The position numbers and the translations under genes are program-made. A stretch of DNA of 64,000 nucleotides, from NCBI GenBank assembly GCA_905233825.1, contig CAJOFE010000014.1, positions 35,420 to 99,419 of the forward strand, given 5' to 3'. Every line of letters begins with the position of its first letter. Position 1 is the first letter of the stretch. The notes under the pieces are model-generated. The model saw only the letters and a program-made list of their open reading frames with translations. It searched no databases and was not told the DNA's origin. Source of the stretch: an uncultured Prevotella sp. GTDB lineage: Bacteria > Bacteroidota > Bacteroidia > Bacteroidales > Bacteroidaceae. Positions 17,125-24,232 of the stretch are shown piece after piece.

Positions 17125-18894
17125 ATGAAAAGATTCATTCTGACAATGGCCATGACATGCGCCGCCGTGACAGGCATGCAGGCCGACGGCGTGGAGATAC
17201 GCCGCAACCAAGTGGGCTACGCTCCACAGCAAGAGAAAATCATCGTGGTCGAGGGCATGAACCCCGACGGCAAGCTGCGTGTCACCACTCCCGAGGGTCG
17301 CACGCTGAAACCGAAGGCAACGCGCAAGGCCGTCTCCCTCTGGTCGGGCAAGACACGCTACATCATCGACCTCGGCAAACTAACGACTGCTGGTCGCTAC
17401 CATGTCACCCTCGGTGCTGAACAGTGCGACATCACCGTGGCCGACCACCCGCTTCGCGACGTTGCCTCATCGGCCCTCCGTCTGTTCTACCTCATCCGTT
17501 CAGGCGTGCCTATCGACAAGGGCGGAGCCTTCAACCGTCCTCTGGGCCATCCTGACACGCGCGTCCTGGTGCACAACTCAGCCGCTTCCCCTGCCCGTCC
17601 TACGGGCACCGTCATCAGCTCGCCCTTTGGCTGGTATGATGCCGGCGACTATAACAAGTACGTCGTCAATTCCGCCTTCAGCATCGGGCTTATGTTCGTT
17701 GCCTACGAACAGCATCGCGACTACTTCGAACACCTGCGTACCGACATCCCCGAGAGCAACAACCAGACGCCTGACTTCCTCGACGAGATGATGTTCAACC
17801 TGCGCTGGTTCCTCACCATGCAGGACCCGTTCGACGGTGGCGTCTATCACAAGCTCACCACGCCCAACTTCGAGGGATTCATCATGCCTACGGAATGTAA
17901 GCAGCAGCGCTATGTCGTGCAGAAGAGCGTCACTGCTACCCTCGACTTCGCTGCCGTGATGGCCGATGCCGCCAGACTCTTCGAGCCCTACCAGCAAGAC
18001 TATCCCGGATTCTCGGCTCAGGCCGCAGCCATGGCTGAGCGAGCCTACCAGTGGGCCACCGCCAACCCCACAGCCTTCTACCGTCAGGAGCAGCTCAAAG
18101 ACCCTGCCGTCACCACCGGCACCTACAGCGACATGAACGCCCGTGACGAGTTCTTCTGGGCAGCCACTGCCCTCTACCGGCTGACGGGCAAGTTGCACTA
18201 TCTCAATGATGCCCGCCAGTATCAGCCCGAGCGCTTCACCACCCCCACCTGGGGCAATGTAGCCTCGCTGGGAGCCTATGAGTGGCTCACCTTCAAACAG
18301 TTCAACGTGAAGGTTGCCGACACGCAGGCCGAGGCCGTCAGCGCCCTCTGCGAGAAGATGCAGGCACAGCTCAACAGCTATTGCGACGAGGCCGTGAAAG
18401 ATGTCGCCACGTCGTGTTTCAACTCGCCCTACGGCAACAAGCCACGCGACTTCGGCTGGGGTTGTCTGGCTGAGTTCTGCTGCTGTCAGGGCATGGCCCT
18501 GCTCATGGCCGACAAGATGACGGGTACCGACCACTACCGCACTTTCGCCCTGCAGAATGCCGACTACCTGCTGGGCCGCAATGCCACGGGCTACTGCTAC
18601 GTCACGGGCTTCGGCGACCTCAGCCCCATGCATCCCCATCACCGTCCGTCGGCAGCCGACAATGTCGAGGCACCCTTCCCCGGCATGCTCGTCGGAGGGC
18701 CTAATCCCGGACAACAAGACAAGCGCGACATGCACAATGCCACCTACCCCTCCAACTATCCCGACGAGTCGTATATCGATGACGCAGAGTCATACGCCTC
18801 CAACGAAATCGCCATCAACTGGAACGCCTCGCTCGTGGCCTTCCTCTGCTGGCTCGACGCCATTAGTTATTCTTCGACGAGCGAAGCGGCATAG
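17125..18894 (+). CDS. GH9 family glycoside hydrolase
   Basis: 589 residues, the usual size for a CelD_N plus GH9 enzyme. Signal peptide about 1-20. Ig-like domain about 22-105 (IRRNQVGYAPQQEKIIVVEG), then the (alpha/alpha)6 domain with D172-A-G-D175 in GWYDAGDYNKYV and the catalytic acid Glu561 in NEIAINWNA. HPHHRPS near 510 is the conserved His-containing motif. Probably a periplasmic or surface endo- or exo-beta-glucanase. It follows the truncated kinase by 34 bp. The last residues (SSTSEAA) are translated from a GAGCGAAGC repeat that also occurs at 39606, so the native end probably lay at LDAIS. Confidence 0.93.
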   Translation: MKRFILTMAMTCAAVTGMQADGVEIRRNQVGYAPQQEKIIVVEGMNPDGKLRVTTPEGRTLKPKATRKAVSLWSGKTRYIIDLGKLTTAGRYHVTLGAEQCDITVADHPLRDVASSALRLFYLIRSGVPIDKGGAFNRPLGHPDTRVLVHNSAASPARPTGTVISSPFGWYDAGDYNKYVVNSAFSIGLMFVAYEQHRDYFEHLRTDIPESNNQTPDFLDEMMFNLRWFLTMQDPFDGGVYHKLTTPNFEGFIMPTECKQQRYVVQKSVTATLDFAAVMADAARLFEPYQQDYPGFSAQAAAMAERAYQWATANPTAFYRQEQLKDPAVTTGTYSDMNARDEFFWAATALYRLTGKLHYLNDARQYQPERFTTPTWGNVASLGAYEWLTFKQFNVKVADTQAEAVSALCEKMQAQLNSYCDEAVKDVATSCFNSPYGNKPRDFGWGCLAEFCCCQGMALLMADKMTGTDHYRTFALQNADYLLGRNATGYCYVTGFGDLSPMHPHHRPSAADNVEAPFPGMLVGGPNPGQQDKRDMHNATYPSNYPDESYIDDAESYASNEIAINWNASLVAFLCWLDAISYSSTSEAA

Positions 18895-18926
18895 CCGAGC
18901 GAGCTATTAGCCAAAAGCCAAATGCA
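18879..18926. repeat. GC-rich repeat plus heptanucleotide repeat
   Basis: A 25-bp GAGCGAAGC...GCCGAGCGAG element (18879-18903) differs at two positions from 39606-39630. It is followed by 7-bp units ATTAGCC, AAAAGCC, AAATGCA (18906-18926), whose ATG at 18922 starts the next gene. Confidence 0.8.
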
Positions 18927-19827
18927 ATACGCAGTTATTGGAACAGGAGCCATCGGCGGCTACTATGGTGCCCGACTGGCACAGAGCGGACAGGAGGTGC
19001 ACTTCCTCCTGCGAAGCGATTATGAGTATGTACTGGAGCATGGCCTTCAGGTAGATTCCTGCAACGGCTCGTTCCACTTAGACCAGCCACATGTCTATAA
19101 CAACACGGCCGACATGCCCCCCGTCGATGTCATCCTCGTCTGCCTGAAGAGCATCAACAACCACCAATTGAAGGAAATCCTTCCGCCCCTACTTTCCTCC
19201 TCTCCTCTCGTCATCCTCATCCAAAACGGCATCGGCGTGGAGCAGGACGTGCAAGCCATGTTCCCCCACGTGCCATTGGCTGCTGGCCTGGCCTTCATCT
19301 GTTCCGCGAAGACCCAGCCCGGACGCATCAACCACCAGTGCTACGGCCAGATCAACCTGGGCAACTACTCCTGCCGCGACGAGGCGCTCATCCTGCAGGT
19401 GCTGAATGATTTCAACGCTGCCGGCGTGAAGGCAGGACAGGTGGAATATCAGGAGGCACGCTGGAAGAAGGCCGTGTGGAACATGCCCTTCAACGGCATG
19501 ACCGTAGCCCTGAACACGCGTACTGACCTTTTGCTAAAGCATCCTGCCACCCGGCGACTCATACGCGAGCAGATGATGGAGGTCATCGGTGCCGCCCAGC
19601 ACCTCGGTGTGAAGAACATCGACGAGAGTTTCGCCGACCTCATGATCCAGATGACCGACGAGATGACGCCCTATTCCCCCTCTATGAAGCTCGACTACGA
19701 CTTCCACCGCCGCATGGAGATTCACTATCTCTACGAGCGTCCTATCGAGATTGCCCGCGATGCCGGCTTCCCCATGCCCCGCTTGGAGATGCTCATGCAG
19801 GAGCTCATGTTCCTGGAAGAGCAGTAA
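18922..19827 (+). CDS. panE: 2-dehydropantoate 2-reductase family (PanE/ApbA)
   Basis: 301 residues. The Rossmann motif GTGAIGGYYGARL (7-19) opens the protein; LVCLKSINN and LIQNGIGVEQ (about 72-100) are family motifs, and the Lys in the ARWKKAVWNMPFNGM segment (about 178-192) is in the catalytic position. The helical C-terminal half is complete. Such enzymes reduce ketopantoate to pantoate with NADPH for pantothenate and CoA synthesis, though paralogues act on other 2-ketoacids, so the symbol is provisional. The start codon lies in a heptanucleotide repeat. It ends convergently to the TonB gene at 19981. Confidence 0.82.
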   Translation: MQYAVIGTGAIGGYYGARLAQSGQEVHFLLRSDYEYVLEHGLQVDSCNGSFHLDQPHVYNNTADMPPVDVILVCLKSINNHQLKEILPPLLSSSPLVILIQNGIGVEQDVQAMFPHVPLAAGLAFICSAKTQPGRINHQCYGQINLGNYSCRDEALILQVLNDFNAAGVKAGQVEYQEARWKKAVWNMPFNGMTVALNTRTDLLLKHPATRRLIREQMMEVIGAAQHLGVKNIDESFADLMIQMTDEMTPYSPSMKLDYDFHRRMEIHYLYERPIEIARDAGFPMPRLEMLMQELMFLEEQ

Positions 19828-19851
19828 ACGATTCTGATTTCTCATCAAAAA

Positions 19852-19939
19852 AGAACGCCACTTTTGCCCTCAGAGAAGGCACCTTTTACCCCAAAAGAAG
19901 GCACCTTTCTGCCCTGAAGAAGGCATCTTTTTCTTCATT
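19852..19939. repeat. 22-bp tandem repeat array, four units
   Basis: Units begin at 19852, 19874, 19896 and 19918, an exact 22-bp period. The conserved core is AGAAGGCACCTTT with variable ends. It lies between convergent genes. See also 56396, 39751 and 32640. Confidence 0.85.
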
Positions 19940-19980
19940 TGAGAATTTGACTCTTTCATATAACCTGTTGCTCTTTTCAA

Positions 19981-22551
19981 TTATAGTCGGTTCTTTTCTG
20001 CATTACCTGCGCCAGTTCCCTTGTACTTCGACGGGGTGACGTTGAAGCGGTAGCGCAGTGAGAGGGCGACACAGCGGGAATCGCTGTCCTTCATCTTGCT
20101 AAACATGAAGCGATTGCTGTAAAGCGTGAAGCGGTTGATAGCACCATTGAAAAGGTCATTACCTGAGAGTTTGATGTTTAGGCTACGTTTGCAGAAGTCC
20201 TTACTTACGCTGAGTGTGAGAATGGGGTTGGTGCAGTCGATATAGGCATTTGCACCACTGTTTCCGCGAGTGTGCATATTGAAGTCGGCCTGCACCAGCC
20301 AGTCGTATGGAAAGGTGACGATATTGCCTAATTGCAAGGACAGCATGGGCTGACTGAAACTCTTCTGTTCACCCAGGAACTCCGCTTTGAACCACGGTTT
20401 CATTAATGATATATTGTACTGGGGTGTCCATGTGATCTCGTGCCCAAATTTGATATTCTTCTGTGCTCCCAGCGTAATGGTGAGCCAGTCGGCATGATTG
20501 TAGTTCTTGTAGGTCACAAAGTTCACCTTACTGTCGTTCTCCAAACTTTCTGCCGTGTTGAGGATGGGGTCTATACAATGGGAGAAATTTGTATTCAGAT
20601 AAAGCCACTTCCACATGACCATAGCATCCACATTATGATACTTGACGGGCTTTAGATAGGGATTTCCCGTTTGCATATTCAGACGGTTCTCATAGAACAC
20701 ATCACTGCTCAACTGCCAGTAGGACGGGCGTTTAGTGCGCTTGGCATAACTGAAGGAAAGTTGCACCTTCTTCACAGACGTTGATAAGGAAACCGATGGA
20801 AAGAAGTCATCATAGGTTCGGCTTTGGTCATCGCGACGGACATCACTAACGAAGTATTCCGACGTCACATGCTCATAGCGCAAACCTGCAGACAACTGAA
20901 GGCCTCCAATCTGTTGACGTAGTTCTATGAAAGGAGCGATGGCTTGCTCATGCTGTTCATTGTTGCTGTTTGCGATATACCCCTCCACGTTCTCGAAACT
21001 GCTGTTCCAGCGGGTATTGGTGTATTCCTCGCCAACCTCAATCTGCCCTTTTCCTATCGGATGCGTCACGAAAAGTTTCTCTGCCATCAGTCGGCTGTGC
21101 GTCAAGGCGCAGGTGTTCACGTCGCGGTCATCATACTCGTCGCTCAGTTCTTGCTGCTGGTTGCGGTTGCGCTGGTTACGATAAGTATAGTCGGCATTGA
21201 AGTCGATAGCGAGCTTTCCTATTTTACCCGTGTAGTAGAGATTCGCCTGGTGTTTGGGCGCACCTTTGGCTCTGCTGATACTACTGTTTTGTAAGCGGTC
21301 ATACATAGAGCCGTTGGCTTGCAGGTCATCGTCATAGTCGCCCCAATTCTTCACGTAGTCGTAAGTGTTCTGATAGAAACCGCCAAAAGAGTTGTTATCG
21401 TCCAATTGGTAGTTGAAGCCGAAGCGACCTTCAAAGAATGGATTGTGATACTTGTCTTTCTGCTTGTTGGTAATTACCCACAGTGTGTCGGCAAAAACGG
21501 TCTGCTCGAACTCGCCCTTCTCCCACCGTTTATTGTAAGCCCCAAAGAGATTTGCAAATAGTTCCAGTTTGCCTTTGCGATAGGTCAGATTAATCCGCTC
21601 ATTATTCGCAAAACCACGTCCCTTACGACTCCATGAGGTCAGTTCTACGCCGAGGCCTTCGCCTGCTGTGCGCTTGGTGTGAATGATGATGACGGCATTA
21701 ACAGATGCATCATAGCGAGCGCCAGGATTCTGAATCACCTCAACGCTTTTAATGTTGTCCGATTGGATGTTTTTCAGCTCTTGCAAATCAGTCAACTTAC
21801 GGTTGTTTAGGTAAATCAAAGGCACACCCTTCCCTAAGATCTCGAAAACATCTCCTTTTTTTGAAATGGTTGGTACTCGTGAAAGCACATCCTCAGCCGT
21901 ACCCATCCGTTCCATCACTGTGCCCTCTACATTCATCACTAGAGCGTTACCCTGCAACTGTACTTTAGGGCGTTCGCCTGTCACCTCAACACCATTGATA
22001 GTCAGAGTTTCTGGTGTCATCTGAATGGTACCCACTTGCTCGTTACTACATAGGTGATAGATAGTTTTATAGCCAACGTATGAGATACGGACAAGAACAG
22101 TAGGCTGCTCGTAGGGAATGACAAAAACGCCAGCCTCGTTGCTCACGCCTCCACCGATGATTGTTGAGTCTGATGGATGAAGCAGGTAAACATTAGCGTA
22201 AGGAACGGGCTGGCCTTGTTCGTCGATGATTGTACCCGTCAGATGAAGGTTGGTCTTATGGGTACACTCCACATAGATTTCGCTTTCGCCACGCTTTACG
22301 ACACGAATAGGATAGAAGCCAATAATCTGCATGATAGCGTCTGCGACAGACTTGTGCTTGAAGCTAGTGGTCACGCGGAAGTCTTCTAACTCATTGTAAA
22401 GGAAACTGATGTTATAATCGCGAGACTGCTCGTTGAGGTCACGCAGAGCCTCCGACATAGATACATTATCGTAACTGCGCGTGATCTTCTGCGCCTGAAC
22501 GTTGATGAAACAGAACAGGGCAATAAGGGTCATCATGAAGTGTTTCATCAT
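19981..22551 (-). CDS. TonB-dependent outer-membrane transducer/receptor
   Basis: 856 residues. Signal peptide about 1-20; an STN-type domain (about 21-78, SMSEALRDLNEQ), a CarboxypepD_reg-like domain (about 82-165, GTIIDEQGQPVPYANVYL), a plug-like segment (about 190-300, with VEVIQNPGARYDASVNAVIIIH) and an OMP_b-brl_3 type barrel. The STN domain and the ATGA overlap with an anti-sigma gene, itself behind an ECF sigma gene, fit cell-surface signalling in which ligand binding outside activates the sigma factor. No SusD partner is present. Ligand unknown. Confidence 0.88.
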   Translation of the reverse strand: MMKHFMMTLIALFCFINVQAQKITRSYDNVSMSEALRDLNEQSRDYNISFLYNELEDFRVTTSFKHKSVADAIMQIIGFYPIRVVKRGESEIYVECTHKTNLHLTGTIIDEQGQPVPYANVYLLHPSDSTIIGGGVSNEAGVFVIPYEQPTVLVRISYVGYKTIYHLCSNEQVGTIQMTPETLTINGVEVTGERPKVQLQGNALVMNVEGTVMERMGTAEDVLSRVPTISKKGDVFEILGKGVPLIYLNNRKLTDLQELKNIQSDNIKSVEVIQNPGARYDASVNAVIIIHTKRTAGEGLGVELTSWSRKGRGFANNERINLTYRKGKLELFANLFGAYNKRWEKGEFEQTVFADTLWVITNKQKDKYHNPFFEGRFGFNYQLDDNNSFGGFYQNTYDYVKNWGDYDDDLQANGSMYDRLQNSSISRAKGAPKHQANLYYTGKIGKLAIDFNADYTYRNQRNRNQQQELSDEYDDRDVNTCALTHSRLMAEKLFVTHPIGKGQIEVGEEYTNTRWNSSFENVEGYIANSNNEQHEQAIAPFIELRQQIGGLQLSAGLRYEHVTSEYFVSDVRRDDQSRTYDDFFPSVSLSTSVKKVQLSFSYAKRTKRPSYWQLSSDVFYENRLNMQTGNPYLKPVKYHNVDAMVMWKWLYLNTNFSHCIDPILNTAESLENDSKVNFVTYKNYNHADWLTITLGAQKNIKFGHEITWTPQYNISLMKPWFKAEFLGEQKSFSQPMLSLQLGNIVTFPYDWLVQADFNMHTRGNSGANAYIDCTNPILTLSVSKDFCKRSLNIKLSGNDLFNGAINRFTLYSNRFMFSKMKDSDSRCVALSLRYRFNVTPSKYKGTGAGNAEKNRL

Positions 22552-23123
22552 CGGATAATCAGTTTACCGTCCTCTACAGCCATATTGACATGCTCGAACA
22601 TATTCAACTTCTCGACTACCTCTTGCAGACTGTCGTCCCGTTTCCAAACGAAATAGAAACGGAGTTGCTTGGCCTGATCGTTCTGCAAGTCCATACCGAT
22701 GTGGTGATGGGCTGTAATGTCCTTGGCAATGCTATCCAGCGTAACGTTGTCGAAAACAACTAGTGTTGCCATGACAATGGTGTCGCTTTTGATGGTATCA
22801 ACCGATATGACAGGTTGATGAGAATCTGAAATCCTAGTTTCTTGAGTCGGGGCTTTTGTATCTTTTTCTACGACGTTACGAACGATGTGGATGGTAGCAA
22901 AAGCCATGCCTGTGATAAAGAGTACACCAATGAATGTTGCGGCGACCTTCAGCCATCCGCGATGGGATTTGTTTTCGGTGTAATGGGTCTTTGAAAAGCG
23001 CTGCCACTCGGCATCTACGTTTGCAGTATTCTTGCTTGCGTTCTCCCAAGTCATGGCCTGCTTCAACTGCGCCGTAGCCTCCATGAGTTCGCGCACTTCG
23101 GGGTCTTTCAGCATTGTCTCCAA
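22548..23123 (-). CDS. anti-sigma factor with DUF4974-like domain
   Basis: 191 residues when read from the TTG at 23123. A cytoplasmic N-terminal part is followed by one membrane helix (about 60-84, WLKVAATFIGVLFITGMAF) and a periplasmic STN-like DUF4974 domain (about 110-191, VTLDSIAKDITAHHHIGMDL). It should hold the ECF sigma factor until the TonB transducer signals. The frame continues upstream as NYPENYSEQTLE without a normal start, and an ATG at 23157 lies one base out of frame. Removing one G of the ATGG would give MNYPENYSEQTLE, so a 1-bp insertion or a sequencing error near 23154 is likely. The stop overlaps the TonB gene start by 4 bp. Confidence 0.78.
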   Translation of the reverse strand: METMLKDPEVRELMEATAQLKQAMTWENASKNTANVDAEWQRFSKTHYTENKSHRGWLKVAATFIGVLFITGMAFATIHIVRNVVEKDTKAPTQETRISDSHQPVISVDTIKSDTIVMATLVVFDNVTLDSIAKDITAHHHIGMDLQNDQAKQLRFYFVWKRDDSLQEVVEKLNMFEHVNMAVEDGKLIIR

Positions 23124-23161
23124 TGTCTGTTCCGAGTAGTTTTCGGGATAGTTCCATAGTC

Positions 23162-23674
23162 CTATCTTTTTTCCTGTTTATACTCCTTGATCGTTGTCAT
23201 TGCTTTCGTCAGGTGCTTGTAAACCATCACCTTACTGATGCTCAATTCGTTGGCAATATCCTGATACTTCATGCCTTGCAGGTGTCGCATTTGGAAAACC
23301 ATTAGCGTCTGACCTGTCATGTTTCGTCTGGCATACTCCATCAATCGCTCCCACCGCTCTGCGTAAGCAGGTTCTGTTTCACCGTAAGTCAATGGCTCTT
23401 GGTTAGCCGAATCGGAAGTTTTCTCTGCAGTGTAAGCCTGTTCAAACCTCGCCCTCACCTCCTTGTGCTCCAACAGGTTCAGGCAACGATTCTTTACGCT
23501 CGTTATCAGATAGCTCTCAACGTTCTTTGGCATAATGTCCGTCTTTACCAACGTAGCAAAAACCTCGCTTACCACGTCGCGCGATTCCTCGTCGTCGTAG
23601 AGCATCGTCCTCGCCAACCGTATCATTCGGTCGTAGTGTTGACGGAAAAGCCGTTCTATCTCTATTTCTTTCAT
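23162..23674 (-). CDS. ECF RNA polymerase sigma factor
   Basis: 170 residues. Region 2 (about 8-70, LFRQHYDRMIRLARTMLYDDEESRDVVSEVF) and region 4 (about 110-165, helix-turn-helix YQDIANELSISKVMVYKHL) are clear and no extension is present. It belongs to the Bacteroidota ECF group paired with single-span anti-sigma factors and TonB transducers, and both partners follow at once on the same strand. An inverted repeat upstream of its promoter may be a control site. Confidence 0.93.
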   Translation of the reverse strand: MKEIEIERLFRQHYDRMIRLARTMLYDDEESRDVVSEVFATLVKTDIMPKNVESYLITSVKNRCLNLLEHKEVRARFEQAYTAEKTSDSANQEPLTYGETEPAYAERWERLMEYARRNMTGQTLMVFQMRHLQGMKYQDIANELSISKVMVYKHLTKAMTTIKEYKQEKR

Positions 23675-23762
23675 CTACTATAATAGACAGGAAAAGGTAT
23701 CCAAAAGCTAACCAAAATTCTATAATTTTACAGAAAAAAATATCCGCACCAGTTTCACTGTG

Positions 23763-23799
23763 CAAATATAGTCATTTCTACCTAATTAAATATTAGGTA
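23763..23799 (-). promoter_or_regulatory. sigma-factor promoter with overlapping inverted repeat
   Basis: On the minus strand TATATTTG (23770-23763) is the -7 element. TACCTAAT-N5-ATTAGGTA (23779-23799) is a perfect inverted repeat across the expected -33 region, so it may be an operator or an alternative-sigma box. Confidence 0.5.
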
Positions 23800-23830
23800 A
23801 GAAGCGAAAATGTTACAGTTCTTGCGTCCT

Positions 23831-23871
23831 TTCTTGCGTCCCGTTGGTAGCAAGCGACCAGAGGTCGAGCG
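23831..23871 (+). repeat. 41-bp dispersed repeat, copy 1
   Basis: It matches 61477-61517 at 39 of 41 positions (core GGTAGCAAGCGACCA, then GGTCGAGCG). It sits in the 560-bp gap 23675-24232. That gap also holds a minus-strand TATCTTTG at 23928-23921, the terminator at 23941-23982 and a 30-bp duplication. No gene is visible in the gap. Confidence 0.8.
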
Positions 23872-23940
23872 CAGTAGCAAGCGATTTTCAATCGAGCGCA
23901 TGATCATCAGTTTTGTTTGGCAAAGATAGGGAAAACGGCA

Positions 23941-23982
23941 CAAAAAACCCTCAGCAATGCACGGAAATCGGGTACTGAGGGT
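23941..23982 (-). terminator. terminator of the 24.2-32.5 kb minus-strand operon
   Basis: Read on the minus strand, ACCCTCAG (23982-23975) pairs with CTGAGGGT (23954-23947) across a 20-nt loop and is followed by six T. It ends the carbohydrate-related operon. Confidence 0.75.
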
Positions 23983-24108
23983 GAAAGTCTTTACTTAGGT
24001 AAAGAGATTAACGTTCTATTTCAGCGAAGGTGATAGAAATCACCACAGTGCCAGAAGGTCTGCAAGGCTTATGCCACTTGGCTCGTCCAAGAATATTTTA
24101 TTGCTGAA

Positions 24109-24211
24109 TTTGACGTTGTCGAAATCCTTCACGACTCGACATAGTGCAAGCGAGCTTAGCTCTGCTCTCGCTGCTCCGTCTTTTGACGTTGTCGAAATCC
24201 TTCACGACTCG
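24109..24211 (-). repeat. duplicated 30-bp module in a 3' UTR
   Basis: Exact 30-bp copies lie at 24109-24138 and 24182-24211, separated by 43 bp resembling the GAGCGAAGC family in reverse. On the minus strand the second copy continues as a 30-codon open stretch (VKDFDNVKFSNKIF... ending LADLLALW, stop near 24041) without an ATG. It may be a gene remnant or a repeat. Confidence 0.6.
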
Positions 24212-24232
24212 GGTGACATTTTTATTATAAAA

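Noticed and set aside
19852..19939. CRISPR array
   Set aside because: Units are contiguous 22-bp repeats without unique spacers and no cas genes are nearby. The same holds for 39751-39834 and 56396-56507.
22876..23157. A separate small gene starting at ATG 23157
   Set aside because: After about 10 codons it is out of frame with the anti-sigma coding sequence and its composition is unlike a protein; better explained as the original start of the anti-sigma gene plus a 1-bp shift.
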